Source: Lachnospiraceae bacterium (GTDB lineage: Bacteria; Bacillota; Clostridia; Lachnospirales; Lachnospiraceae). From it: a stretch of 64,000 bases of DNA. The notes beneath the pieces are model-generated. The model was given only the letters and a program-made list of their open reading frames with translations. It was not told where the DNA came from and made no database searches. The stretch spans positions 1-64,000 of the forward strand of contig CAJTAL010000018.1 in the NCBI GenBank assembly GCA_910574285.1, in the 5' to 3' direction. Positions within the stretch are counted from its first letter, which is position 1. Every line of letters begins with the position of its first letter. Below, piece after piece: positions 34,168-43,984 of the stretch. Position numbers and translations under genes: made by a program.

Positions 34168-37100
34168 TTAGAACACCAGCTCCTGCTGCTCCATCACTTC
34201 AATCTGCGACACGATCATCGTCTCCGGCTCGTTTCCCCTCATGTGGTCGGCTTTCAGATACTGCATCCCGCTGCGCAGGCTCGCCGCGATCAGGTTCAGG
34301 ACATAGATATTATCAAACCGGTTATAAATAGATTCTCCGCCGAGACCCGTCAGGCAGATCAACTGTGTGTTCGTCTTCTTCGCCATATCCATAAGCGGTT
34401 TCAGAAGATGCGCCGCATTCGTCTGCGCAAACGGATTGTCCATGAGCAGTACTTTCCCCTCATTCCGGTCCGCGAACAGATCTGTATCATCCCTGCGCAT
34501 ATAATACAGAAGACTCGAAAGAACCACGAAAGCCGACAGGAAGCCTTCCCCGCCGGAATTTCTCGCCACTTCCGCCCATGTGATCGGGTATTCTCTCTGT
34601 TCTTCGATCTTGTAAAGGCGAATCTGCACATTGCCGACGCCGACTACCGTGTCATACAGATTTCTGGTAGTAATCCGCGTACCAAAATATTCCTGCGCAT
34701 TTTCATTCTGTTCAAACAGAAGGATTCCTTTTTGCGTAATCTCATCCACCATATCCTGAAGACGGATCTGATACAGATTCTCATTCTCTTCCCATTCCGG
34801 CAGCTTAAGCTTCAGCATCTTCACCGGACGTTCCCGAATCGTAATCGTTGAGTTATGGTCTATCTTAGCCAGATTCATATGCACTTCCCTGACATAATCC
34901 TCCAATAACTCTACAATCTTGTTCTTCTCTTTCTCTACCAGCGCAATATCTATCTTAAGCTTCTCCATCAGGTTGTCATATGACTGTAGTATAGTGGATA
35001 ACTGCCGTAAGACGGCCGACGCGTCTCCCGACAATTCCAGCATCGTCTCCAGCGGCTTCTTATAGAATTCTTCCTGGAACTGCTCCATACGCACGGCCCG
35101 GTTCAGTATCCTGACCAGACGGTCTCTGGCCTCCTGGCATTTCCTCAGGCACTGGTTATAATCCCGGATCAGAATCCCTTTAAAATTACGAAGTCCCCGG
35201 CTGTCCGTCTCTGCAAAATCCTGATCCCATTCAACTTCTTCCCCCAGCGGGAAATCACTGTATTCCGCAAGGGCCGTCAGGTTCTCGTCATAACTTCTAA
35301 GACGCTCCGTCAGGCGGTCCGCCTGTTTCTGCGCTTCCTTCTCTTGATAGCGGAAATGATTCTTCCTCGCGTCAAAATCCTGATCCCGTATCTCTTCCTT
35401 CGGCAGCGGTTCTTCTTCATTACACTCTTCAAGCATCCGCTCCGTTCGTTCCTTCTTCCGCTGGGACACTACGGCGGCCTTCTTATCCGCATCATTCCAG
35501 AGACGCTGCTTTACCTCTATCTTCCGGCGCCTGTCTTCAAGCATAATCTCCTGGTGTGCTTCTTCTTCCCGGTTGTATGTTATCTTAAGCCATTCTTCCC
35601 CGGAAAACCCGTATTTTCTCTGCAGATGCAGAAGCTCATCCTGCATCTCCTGATGACGTCCGGCTGCCCGATGCTCCTGCTCCTCCAACTCTTGAATCTC
35701 CAGAGACATGCTGGCGGTAATCGCCGCATATCTGGCTTCCATCTCCCCGATATCCTCTTCCTGTCCGGCACCTAAAACTGCGTCTCCGTTACTCTCTTCC
35801 TGTCCGGCACCTAAAACTGCGTCTCCGCTACTCTCTTCCTGTCCGGCTTCTTCATATTGCCGGTATCTTCGGACATTCTCTTTCAGTTCTTCTGCTGCCC
35901 GCAGCAGATCAGCCCTCTTAATCTCCTTCGTCTTCTGCTCATCCCTGAGCTTCTCCCTCTGATTCTGTGCCAATTTCTGCTTCTGCGCCAGCTTCTCTTC
36001 CTCTTTCCTGCACCTTTCTAACTCCCGGAGATTCTGCTCATAGGATTCATATTCTCCACACAGCCTTTCAAAGTCCTCCATCCGCCTCTGCTGGCGGGCA
36101 GCTTCCTTCTCCGTCTCACGTATCTTCTGCTCCAACTGTTCTGCTTCATCCTGTATCCCGGCCAGTTCTTCGACGCCGCCTCGTATCTTCCGGGCCAATT
36201 CCCCGGATTCTTCCTTCAGAGATTCGATCTTCCGAAGATTCGTCTCCCACTTCTCCTTACTGACCGTCTGATTCCTGATCAGCTCCTGCCGTTCAAAATA
36301 TTCCGCATACTCCTTCTCCCGAATTGCGATGGCTTCTTTCTTCCTGCGTATCTCACGCTCTTTCTCCTCCACTAGCGCCTGAAGTTTCTCTTCGTTCAGC
36401 AGATTATCATTAAAAAGCACATAGAAACTGATACCTTTCAGGTGTATCACTCTGCCGTCCTGATTCTCTTCATCTCCCTCCAACATCTCTCTTAATACAA
36501 TGGGTATCGGAAATGAAGTACAGACCCCTCCTGTTCCCTGTGATAATCTTTGAATCTCCGCTTCTGATAAGATCAGCGCATAGGGGAGGAAGGGATGACG
36601 GCGCACCAACTCGCGGTTTTTCTCTTCTGAATATCCGTTCTTTGAAAGCCACTCCATCCCATATACTACATGAATTCCCATATTCGCAAATTCACGTTCC
36701 AGCTCTTCCGGCAAGTCCAGCACCTTTCCCTGCGTCAGACCCTGGTATTCTTTCTGAAGCTTGTCCTCCTCCTTCTCAAGACTCCTCCGAAGCCCCGCAA
36801 GCTCCTGAAGCTTCCTCTCGGATACGCGCAGGATCTTATCCGTATAGAACAACGCCGTCTCTTCCAGGTTCAGATACTGAAGCACTGACCGGCGGGCCTC
36901 AAGCTCCCGCTTATATCCTTCGCCGATCTCCTCCTGACGCTGGGATTCCAGTCTCTTGCGTATCTGTTCCGACTTCATATCTTCCAGGATACGCTCCAGG
37001 CTCTTCCTCCTCTCCTGATTCTTCGCCTGCTGCTTCTTCAGACTGAGACGCGTCCGGATCTCCCCTTCTAATTCCTTCTCATAAGATTCCTTTCGGATCT

Positions 37101-38637
37101 CCAGCGCTCCCGGTTCATATACACCCAGGATATTACGAAGAAGTTCTTCCCCGTACCGCTGATTGTAAGACTCCTCCTGCTTATCATAAGACGCCGCGGC
37201 GCTTCTTAGTCCGCCCTGCCGGGAAGCGCACCGTATCATGCTCTCGGCCAGTTCCTTTAATTTCTCCTCCTCCTTCCTCAGCCGCTCCGTGATATCACGA
37301 TACGCCGCATCATTATCCGCCTGGTCCGCCTCGTTCCCGGCAATCATTCTCTCATAATAACGTCTGAGCCTGTATCCGAGATAATTTCTCTCCGGCCCTA
37401 AATCCTCTTCCTTCTTTCTGGAAACCAACAGCTTCTGCCGGATACGCACAAGCTCCTCCCACTCCTGGTCCGCCGTCTTCTGCTGCTTCGCGCACAACAT
37501 GAGGTGAAGAGCTCTCCCGATTCTCTCCGCCTCCTGTAAAAGGTCCTCTTTCTCAATCTCGATCATCTCTCTGTTACTCAGATGAAAACGCTTCTCTTCC
37601 TCCAATTGATGAATCTCGACGGATAGCTTCTCATACTCGACTCTTGCGATACTGCGCCGTACAGACTCGATCTCCTCCTTAACTTCCCGCTGCCTTCCTT
37701 CCGTCTCTTCATGCAGACGGTTCAGCTCCAGGATAAAATGTGCCACCAGATTCTTCTGCGCCTGCTCTTCCTCCGTCACATCCTGATAACTCTGCGCCGC
37801 TTCCTGTATACCGGCTGCTTCTTCCTTAAAAGCCTGTATAATGTTCCTCCGTCTGATCTTCGTCTGATTCTCCTTATACTGTCCCACATATTTCCCCAGG
37901 ATAGAGCGGAACTCCTTCATGCGGTTCTGCTCCTTATCAAGCTTACTTTCCACCGCGTCCAGAAACCATTTCTCCACCAGCCCCTTCTCATCCTTACAAT
38001 CCGCGAACAGATCTGACAATCCCGATTCCTTCAGATTCACCTTCTTAATGATGGTCTCCCATTCCTTATAGTGAATCTGATACTCCGCAAGCTTGTCGAA
38101 ATACTGCCTGGACTGCGCCGAATTCGTCATATCATAATAGAAAAACTTCATGGAACGGTCTTTCTTATAAGACTCGAACAACTGTCTGCAGGCGGTAAAA
38201 TTCTTAAGAATGATCTCCTTCTTTCCCTTCTCTATCACAGGCAGATGACTGATGTCCTGGATGCAGGGAGCCTGATACTCGCTGATGATATTGACCATAT
38301 CGAGGCTTTCCCCATTCCCTTCTCCTACATCCTGGCTTCTCCGCACCATCATACCCGTAAGTACATAACCTGCGCCCTGGTCCAGAGCCCACTCCACCAG
38401 GATAAATGAAGGCTTATTCGTCGTAAAATAACTCTCAAAGGGACGGTCCTTGGCGTCCCGGTATCTCTTGTGTACGAAAGGCGCCGTCATCATCTGCACC
38501 AGTACAGATTTCCCGCCTCCGTTCCGCAAAGACAATAAGGTGCTCTCCCCATTCAGGTGAAAGCACTCATCGCTGATCCGGATCGCATTGTTGTTATAAT
38601 TCACATTGATCAGCCTGACCGACTGTATCTTACTCAT
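34168..38637 (-). CDS. jetC: Wadjet SMC-like ATPase JetC (MksB-like)
   Basis: The 1489-residue protein is a condensin-like ATPase. Walker A SLRNGGGKSVLVQMM (38-44) lies in the N-terminal head, and long charged coiled coils run from about residue 270 to 1270. The C-terminal head has signature NSGGEGFLSAFVVLSSLLYY and Walker B VLLMDNPFAQTNAAHL (about 1396). It starts eight bases inside the jetB 3' end. In Wadjet systems JetABC extrudes DNA loops, senses small circles and lets JetD cut them, restricting plasmid transformation. A 39-bp tandem repeat lies in the coiled-coil coding region at 35755. Confidence 0.93.
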   Translation of the reverse strand: MSKIQSVRLINVNYNNNAIRISDECFHLNGESTLLSLRNGGGKSVLVQMMTAPFVHKRYRDAKDRPFESYFTTNKPSFILVEWALDQGAGYVLTGMMVRRSQDVGEGNGESLDMVNIISEYQAPCIQDISHLPVIEKGKKEIILKNFTACRQLFESYKKDRSMKFFYYDMTNSAQSRQYFDKLAEYQIHYKEWETIIKKVNLKESGLSDLFADCKDEKGLVEKWFLDAVESKLDKEQNRMKEFRSILGKYVGQYKENQTKIRRRNIIQAFKEEAAGIQEAAQSYQDVTEEEQAQKNLVAHFILELNRLHEETEGRQREVKEEIESVRRSIARVEYEKLSVEIHQLEEEKRFHLSNREMIEIEKEDLLQEAERIGRALHLMLCAKQQKTADQEWEELVRIRQKLLVSRKKEEDLGPERNYLGYRLRRYYERMIAGNEADQADNDAAYRDITERLRKEEEKLKELAESMIRCASRQGGLRSAAASYDKQEESYNQRYGEELLRNILGVYEPGALEIRKESYEKELEGEIRTRLSLKKQQAKNQERRKSLERILEDMKSEQIRKRLESQRQEEIGEGYKRELEARRSVLQYLNLEETALFYTDKILRVSERKLQELAGLRRSLEKEEDKLQKEYQGLTQGKVLDLPEELEREFANMGIHVVYGMEWLSKNGYSEEKNRELVRRHPFLPYALILSEAEIQRLSQGTGGVCTSFPIPIVLREMLEGDEENQDGRVIHLKGISFYVLFNDNLLNEEKLQALVEEKEREIRRKKEAIAIREKEYAEYFERQELIRNQTVSKEKWETNLRKIESLKEESGELARKIRGGVEELAGIQDEAEQLEQKIRETEKEAARQQRRMEDFERLCGEYESYEQNLRELERCRKEEEKLAQKQKLAQNQREKLRDEQKTKEIKRADLLRAAEELKENVRRYRQYEEAGQEESSGDAVLGAGQEESNGDAVLGAGQEEDIGEMEARYAAITASMSLEIQELEEQEHRAAGRHQEMQDELLHLQRKYGFSGEEWLKITYNREEEAHQEIMLEDRRRKIEVKQRLWNDADKKAAVVSQRKKERTERMLEECNEEEPLPKEEIRDQDFDARKNHFRYQEKEAQKQADRLTERLRSYDENLTALAEYSDFPLGEEVEWDQDFAETDSRGLRNFKGILIRDYNQCLRKCQEARDRLVRILNRAVRMEQFQEEFYKKPLETMLELSGDASAVLRQLSTILQSYDNLMEKLKIDIALVEKEKNKIVELLEDYVREVHMNLAKIDHNSTITIRERPVKMLKLKLPEWEENENLYQIRLQDMVDEITQKGILLFEQNENAQEYFGTRITTRNLYDTVVGVGNVQIRLYKIEEQREYPITWAEVARNSGGEGFLSAFVVLSSLLYYMRRDDTDLFADRNEGKVLLMDNPFAQTNAAHLLKPLMDMAKKTNTQLICLTGLGGESIYNRFDNIYVLNLIAASLRSGMQYLKADHMRGNEPETMIVSQIEVMEQQELVF
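35755..35849 (-). repeat. 39-bp tandem repeat within jetC
   Basis: About 2.4 nearly identical 39-bp units, with phase marks at 35755, 35794 and 35833, encode the 13-residue repeat AGQEES(S/N)GDAVLG. It breaks the heptad pattern of the coiled coil and can expand or contract in frame. Confidence 0.85.
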
Positions 38638-39346
38638 CCTCCGTCACCCCCAGCACTCTCAGCACTCTCTGATAATTATTCTGGTTCAGCAGATTCCAAT
38701 CCATGAAATTATCTAATTTCTTCGTCGTCTTAACCATCTCATCCTGTTCCACATACTCTATTAATCCCTGCTTTTGAAGAAATATTAAGATATGGTGCAG
38801 GAATCCCTCCTTCGTCGTCTTCGCCCGGGATCCTTTTTCATCCGAACGCAATGCCTCGAATGCCTCTAACATATCCGAGAATGCAATCCCCGACTTCTCC
38901 TCCTCTTCTTCGTCCATACTCTGCGCCCCTTCTTTCAGGCGTTCGGATATACAGTTCTGAAGCTCTCCTACCCGGATATATTCCCTCGTCTTACTGCTGC
39001 TTCCCTGACCGTCGAAGAATTCCACCAGCAGCGTCAGCACCACAAACTGAGAGAGATAGTAGTCCCGGTCTGTTCCTCCTGATTTGCAGAGCGCCGCTTT
39101 AAGCTGCGCTTTCGAGAAGCCAAGGAAATTATTCTCCTCCTCCGGAATAAGATAGATCACATTATCATACCGTTCAATCCTGCTCTTTGCAATCTCACCC
39201 TGGGATTTGACCAGATTCTGGATCTCTTCCTGCTCCGTGTACGCCTTATATAACAGCGCTTCCTCCTCTTCCCGAAGCTCATGGTGTTCCAGAAGGTAAT
39301 AAAATATCTCCTGACTGGTCTTTACCGCCTCTAATTCATATGCCAT
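38630..39346 (-). CDS. jetB: Wadjet JetB (MksE-like, DUF6063)
   Basis: The start is ATG 39346 (MAYELEAVKTSQEIFYYLLE), nine bases after GGAGG; the frame upstream runs through that ribosome site. The 238-residue acidic protein has helical N-terminal segments and LGFSKAQLKAALCKSGGTDR. A C-terminal winged-helix-like part reads FLHHILIFLQKQGLIEYVEQ. It fits the DUF6063 subunits that act as KITE/MksE partners between kleisin and SMC. It is encoded between jetA and jetC and overlaps jetC by eight bases. Confidence 0.85.
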   Translation of the reverse strand: MAYELEAVKTSQEIFYYLLEHHELREEEEALLYKAYTEQEEIQNLVKSQGEIAKSRIERYDNVIYLIPEEENNFLGFSKAQLKAALCKSGGTDRDYYLSQFVVLTLLVEFFDGQGSSSKTREYIRVGELQNCISERLKEGAQSMDEEEEEKSGIAFSDMLEAFEALRSDEKGSRAKTTKEGFLHHILIFLQKQGLIEYVEQDEMVKTTKKLDNFMDWNLLNQNNYQRVLRVLGVTEDE

Positions 39347-39418
39347 ATTTCTATTCCTCCTGTACACTTATTTGCCAGCCGTCTGCTTTTCCCTGCTGCC
39401 CGCCCCCATCTTTTCCTG

Positions 39419-41029
39419 TCAGAATACTCTGATCAGGACGTTTGAACAGCGTATATTCTTTCTTATATTATTCTCATCCAAAACTCCGTCAAACACCACC
39501 GTATCTCCTTCCTCCGTCCGATATGTCTCTATCTTCCGGACAGAATGAAACTCCGGATACTCTTCCGTAAGATGCAGAAGCATCTCATTCAACTGGAACT
39601 CTCCCGGCCTGTCCTGAATGTATTCACTCCTCTCTTTCTGAAGCGCCGTCAGATCAATCTCGCGGTTTCTGATCATCTCCACCATAATCTCCTTGAATAT
39701 CTCCACATTCGGAATCAGACGCTCCCTCTCGTCCGCGTTCTCCTTCGTCCGCGCTTCGATCTCCCTGAGGGATATCTCACCTCTTCCTGATGCGAACTTA
39801 AGCAGACAATACAGGCTCTTCTCATAACGTCTTAATCTCTCCTGCCGGATTCGCTCCTGCTCCCTCAGCCATTCTTCCTCGTCAAAATCCAGCTCCTCTT
39901 CTATATCCGTCTCTTCCCGTCTCCGCACAGGCCGCTGCAGTTGAAACGCTTTATTCAGATTATAGACTTTATCCGGCTCCCGTCCAAACAGAGGACGCAG
40001 AAAATAATCCAGGTTCCAAAGCGCCTCCGGATTCTCCAAAATCTTGTCATATAATTCCATACGAAGCGGAAAACGCCGAATCAGTGACATCTGAGTCAGC
40101 GTTTCCAATTCCTTCGTATATAGTGCTTTCAAGTCAAAATGACTGTTCAGTATCTTCTGGTGTTCATCGATCGTCCGGTTCAGATAACTCTCTATCACCC
40201 TGAGATGATTCAGATTCTCCTCTTCCTTCTCTGTGAGCCGCCTGACGTTAATATTCTCCTCTTCCAACGCCTGCGCCCTGCTCTTCACCATCTCCCGATA
40301 GTTCCGGAACTTTTGCTTCGTATCGCTGATGGTATCCAGATTCTCCACCAGAATCTCCTCATAATCCTTCACGGAATAATTCAGCGCGTTGCGCCGGATC
40401 TTCCCCATCGCCTCCTGTATCTTCTGAAGCTGAATCCTCATCAGATTGAAGACATTCTTGATCTCATCTACCGCCTTGTCGAACTTCTGCTTCTCAAGAT
40501 GCATCTGAAAGATCATCTCATGAATCGTAAGTTTCATATTATTCTCGATCTCGAGGGTGGCAAGCAGCAGATTATATCCGTCGTCCGTCAGATAATATGA
40601 CGTACGCTTGAATTCCTGATCTATATAAATGATACGGTTCGCCACATAACTGATATGCAAAGACTGATAACCGCCCTGCTCAAAGTCATATCCTTCAAAA
40701 TGCATAACCCTTCCGTCATTCGACAGGACGACATTGATAATATAGTCGCCTAATTGCCTGCATTGATCATACGTCATATCCTTTTTGAAATACTGCGCAT
40801 TGACAGTATCAAGAAAAGCCCCTATATCATCCACCGTACAATGCTCTTCCTTCAAGGACTGTTCCATGACATAGAGCATGACCGCAAAGATCACATTCAA
40901 CTGCTCGTCCAGCTTAAGAAATCCATGCTGTTTCCATATCGCTTTCTGTGCGCTGTTCTGAATAAGCAGCGCATAGAGTCCCACATTCTTCATCCGCCGG
41001 GGAAAATGTTGTAAAAATTCGTATTGCAT
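39419..41029 (-). CDS. jetA: Wadjet JetA (kleisin-like MksF, DUF5716)
   Basis: The 536-residue protein starts MQYEFLQHFPRRMKNVGLYA. It has a winged-helix-like N-terminal domain, a helical middle with coiled-coil segments (about 190-310) and a charged linker (EETDIEEELDFDEEEWLREQ). The C-terminal domain ends NIRKNIRCSNVLIRVF. This matches DUF5716, the JetA kleisin of type II Wadjet, which bridges the two SMC heads. It is 72 bp after jetD, with a hairpin in the gap, and 72 bp before jetB. Confidence 0.87.
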   Translation of the reverse strand: MQYEFLQHFPRRMKNVGLYALLIQNSAQKAIWKQHGFLKLDEQLNVIFAVMLYVMEQSLKEEHCTVDDIGAFLDTVNAQYFKKDMTYDQCRQLGDYIINVVLSNDGRVMHFEGYDFEQGGYQSLHISYVANRIIYIDQEFKRTSYYLTDDGYNLLLATLEIENNMKLTIHEMIFQMHLEKQKFDKAVDEIKNVFNLMRIQLQKIQEAMGKIRRNALNYSVKDYEEILVENLDTISDTKQKFRNYREMVKSRAQALEEENINVRRLTEKEEENLNHLRVIESYLNRTIDEHQKILNSHFDLKALYTKELETLTQMSLIRRFPLRMELYDKILENPEALWNLDYFLRPLFGREPDKVYNLNKAFQLQRPVRRREETDIEEELDFDEEEWLREQERIRQERLRRYEKSLYCLLKFASGRGEISLREIEARTKENADERERLIPNVEIFKEIMVEMIRNREIDLTALQKERSEYIQDRPGEFQLNEMLLHLTEEYPEFHSVRKIETYRTEEGDTVVFDGVLDENNIRKNIRCSNVLIRVF

Positions 41030-41072
41030 GATATCCCTTCCTGCTTTAACATAGCAATATGTATATACATAT

Positions 41073-41097
41073 CAGGGTCAAAAGGTATTTTGCCCTG
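41073..41097. repeat. Hairpin between jetD and jetA
   Basis: CAGGG-T-CAAAA, loop GGTA, then TTTTG-CCCTG form a stem with one bulged T. It resembles the hairpin at 30678-30697. An ATATGTATATACATAT palindrome (41058-41073) adjoins it. It might attenuate or process the jet transcript. Confidence 0.55.
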
Positions 41098-41100
41098 ACA

Positions 41101-42096
41101 TCAAAAATCTGCAATATTCAGAATCTCCTGCGGAATGTATTTACCAGATTCCAATATCTTCTTCATCGCTTCCGCCTCAGCGTCGGAAAAACAGGAAAAA
41201 AACTTATCACTGATATTCCGGTTCTGCTGTTCCTTCATAGTCGGAAGTTCCTCCAGCATATCTGATTTCCGAAGCATCGCTTTATATGCCTCCGTAAAAA
41301 TAAGGATATCCCATCCTCCTGCAAACTGGTACGTCAGTTTTTCATAGATTCCGATCCCTTCATAGTCAAGATCGCCAAAATAATAGATCCTGTTCTCCTG
41401 ATTTCTCATATAAGGTTCCACACACAGGTCAAAATCAAGAAAAGTCTTATAGATACCTTTCCCCGCTCCATAGATCAGGGTTCCGACCTTCATTCCAAGA
41501 ATACTGTCATTTCCCTTAAGCAAATGACGTCTCATACTGTAAAAAGTATCCTTATTCTCCAGAATCACCATATTCTGCGGTACTTGTCTTGTGTGGGAAT
41601 AATATGCAAGCGGCTCCGTCGTCCGGTAGATATTCAGAAACTCCCAGTTCAGCCCGCAATGCTTCAGAATACGCCTGCCCTGCTCGCGGCACAGGAATTT
41701 CTCCCGATGCCAGATCTCAAAACTCCGTTCATTCACAGATTCCTGGTCATCCAGTCTCTCCTTGCTTCTCTTCAGGTAATCACTCAGCATCAGGACCCAT
41801 GTCCGTTCCCGCTCATAACTCTTAAGATGTGACAGATAATAATCGATAGAAATAGAAGGATGAATACGGTATTTTAACTCTTCTTCATATTCACGGTAGT
41901 CTTTCTCCGGCACCACCAGCCAATATTCACGATAGAGCGCCGGATGTTTTCCATTGGTACCGGACGCTTTCAACGGCACAATCTTGCCATCAGATATGAA
42001 ATCCAGGATGTGCTGACACTGCTGCTCATAGGTAATACCCGGAAATGAACGGCATAGATTGTCAAGAAGCCAATTCAACGACACCCTTTTCCGCAT
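41101..42096 (-). CDS. jetD: Wadjet nuclease subunit JetD (Toprim, DUF2220-like)
   Basis: The start is ATG 42096 (MRKRVSLNWLLDNLCRSFPG), eight bases after GGAGG. The 331-residue protein has an N-terminal winged-helix and arm region. A C-terminal Toprim domain has the catalytic Glu in NMVILENKDTFYSM and the DxD in RIYYFGDLDYEGIGIYEKL. JetD cleaves DNA held by the JetABC loop extruder. Here it is the first gene of the operon, whereas jetD is usually last. A promoter at 42132-42160 precedes it. Confidence 0.9.
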   Translation of the reverse strand: MRKRVSLNWLLDNLCRSFPGITYEQQCQHILDFISDGKIVPLKASGTNGKHPALYREYWLVVPEKDYREYEEELKYRIHPSISIDYYLSHLKSYERERTWVLMLSDYLKRSKERLDDQESVNERSFEIWHREKFLCREQGRRILKHCGLNWEFLNIYRTTEPLAYYSHTRQVPQNMVILENKDTFYSMRRHLLKGNDSILGMKVGTLIYGAGKGIYKTFLDFDLCVEPYMRNQENRIYYFGDLDYEGIGIYEKLTYQFAGGWDILIFTEAYKAMLRKSDMLEELPTMKEQQNRNISDKFFSCFSDAEAEAMKKILESGKYIPQEILNIADF

Positions 42097-42130
42097 AATA
42101 CTTTCCTCCATCCTTGCTGTTTTATATTCT

Positions 42131-42190
42131 TATTTTGAGGTTTTTTCCAATAAATGTCAAGTACGGCAAAGATAAATTCCTCGAATTTTT
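42131..42190 (-). promoter_or_regulatory. jet operon promoter (copy A of shared promoter)
   Basis: On the minus strand TTGACA (42160-42155), 17 bases, then CAAAAT (42137-42132). An upstream TTCGAGGAATTTAT block is shared with copy B at 43985-44040. About three quarters of 59 positions agree between the two copies. Confidence 0.7.
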
Positions 42191-42229
42191 GGATTTTATC
42201 TTCTAATTAAGGAATAAAATCCCTGATTC

Positions 42230-43954
42230 CTACTCAATCTCAAACACTGAACCCTTTCCCTGCCCAGGAACAGTAACTTTCCGAATCAAACACTTCTTCT
42301 GAAAAAACGCGGCTCCATAACACTGCACTGTCTTATATCCATTCAGATATCTGGATGCATACTTTTTCAGATCAATCTGCTGCAAGGCTTTCCTGCAGTC
42401 ATTTTCCATCTGATTCTCCATATCGGAACGCTTTATTTCTATAATTATTACCTTTCGTGTTTTTCGATCCTTCACAATCACATCTGATCTGCCGATTCCA
42501 TTTTCATCATTAGAAGACAGCAAATATCCCGCTCCTGAAAACAACCCCGCTATAAATGCATGATAATAGTTTTCATTATAATCATAATAGCTAATTGTAT
42601 CACTTAAAATGACAGAAACTGCATCTGTCACTTTCTTTTCATCGCCATTCCACCATGCCGCAAACATCTCATTTCTTTCCGCCGTTTTGATACCGATTGT
42701 CTCACGAAACCATTCTACTATGGAATCGCCGAATATAGTCCTAATCTCTTCATTTGGTATCTTAAGATAGACTCTGCCATCATCTGACACGGCTTCTGCC
42801 GTTGAAACCCTGTCAATGGTTAAATAACCTGTAAAATAAAGAATACTCCAGAAGTCATTCTCTGCCGCATTTTCAAAATAATACGTGGAATCTTCTGTAA
42901 TCCTTTCTCTAATACTCCTGCCTGACAACAACATCTCAAACTTATCATTGACATCCATTCCATCCCTGCCGACAAATTGTTTAATAATGCTGTTATGGCT
43001 TGTATCCTTCCAGTAATTCCCGAATGCTTTATCCGGTTCATGAAGCACGTCAGCTACATAGTTCAATACATCCCATGGACAATAAATATCATATTTTCCA
43101 AAATGATATCCATCATACCACTGTTTCACGGAAGAAAGTCGATCAATAAGTCCTGCTGCTCTCAACATCTGCTCAACTTCTTCTTCTGTAAATCCAAAAC
43201 TGTCCAGATAATGACTCCCTGCAATTGAATTGTTTTTAAAATTATTAACTCCCGTAAAAATACTTTCTTTTGCGATACGCAGACATCCCGTAATAACCGC
43301 AAATTGCAGAAATCTGTTTGTCTTGAAAGACGTACTCATAATACTGCGAATCATATTCAGCATCTTTGAATAATATCCATATTCACTGGCTTTTGACAAA
43401 GGAACATCGTATTCATCGATCAAAAGAATTGCCGGTTTTCCATAATATGCATACATCATCCGTGTGATGATGAAAAGGCTGTTCCGAAGTTCCACTTCTG
43501 TTGCTCTTCCCGCTTTTAACCTTGAAAAACGATCTTTATCATCCTTATCTACTTTATCACCATCAAGCAGATATGCGTGTTCCACACATAAATCCGCCAG
43601 ATTCAGCGCCATCTGCTCATAGGAATCTTCAAAATTATCATTTGCCACATCCTTAAAAGAAAGAAAAAGTACAGGCCATTGATTCATCCACTCAGCACAT
43701 AACTCTTCATGCTTCATGATCTCAAGATCCGTGAAAATCCCTTTGCTGTCCTTACGGATGTCGAAAAAGGCTTCAAGCATAGTCATATTTAATGTTTTCC
43801 CAAACCGACGGGGACGCGTGATCAGATTGACCTTAAAGTCTTCATCTAATAACTCCGCAATAAATCTTGTCTTATCCACATAATAGCTTTTCTTTTTTCT
43901 AAGAAATTCAAAATTTTCCTCTCCTACAGGAATCCGGATCTTTGTCATACTCAC
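42230..43954 (-). CDS. AAA-ATPase / PD-(D/E)XK nuclease family protein
   Basis: Start is GTG 43954 (5 bases from AGAGG) or ATG 43948; about 574 residues. The AAA-ATPase_like domain (PF09820) has the P-loop NLITRPRRFGKTLNMTMLEA and Walker B KPAILLIDEYDVPLSKASEY. The C-terminal DUF1703/PD-(D/E)XK region has GIGRSDVIVKDRKTRKVIII, then EIKRSD. Proteins of this type are abundant in gut Firmicutes and Bacteroidetes and their role is unclear; nuclease activity is predicted from the D...EIK motif. It sits upstream of the Wadjet operon on the same strand and has a near-identical promoter. Confidence 0.88.
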   Translation of the reverse strand: MSMTKIRIPVGEENFEFLRKKKSYYVDKTRFIAELLDEDFKVNLITRPRRFGKTLNMTMLEAFFDIRKDSKGIFTDLEIMKHEELCAEWMNQWPVLFLSFKDVANDNFEDSYEQMALNLADLCVEHAYLLDGDKVDKDDKDRFSRLKAGRATEVELRNSLFIITRMMYAYYGKPAILLIDEYDVPLSKASEYGYYSKMLNMIRSIMSTSFKTNRFLQFAVITGCLRIAKESIFTGVNNFKNNSIAGSHYLDSFGFTEEEVEQMLRAAGLIDRLSSVKQWYDGYHFGKYDIYCPWDVLNYVADVLHEPDKAFGNYWKDTSHNSIIKQFVGRDGMDVNDKFEMLLSGRSIRERITEDSTYYFENAAENDFWSILYFTGYLTIDRVSTAEAVSDDGRVYLKIPNEEIRTIFGDSIVEWFRETIGIKTAERNEMFAAWWNGDEKKVTDAVSVILSDTISYYDYNENYYHAFIAGLFSGAGYLLSSNDENGIGRSDVIVKDRKTRKVIIIEIKRSDMENQMENDCRKALQQIDLKKYASRYLNGYKTVQCYGAAFFQKKCLIRKVTVPGQGKGSVFEIE

Positions 43955-43984
43955 TCATACCTCTTCCCGAATATTCATATCTAT

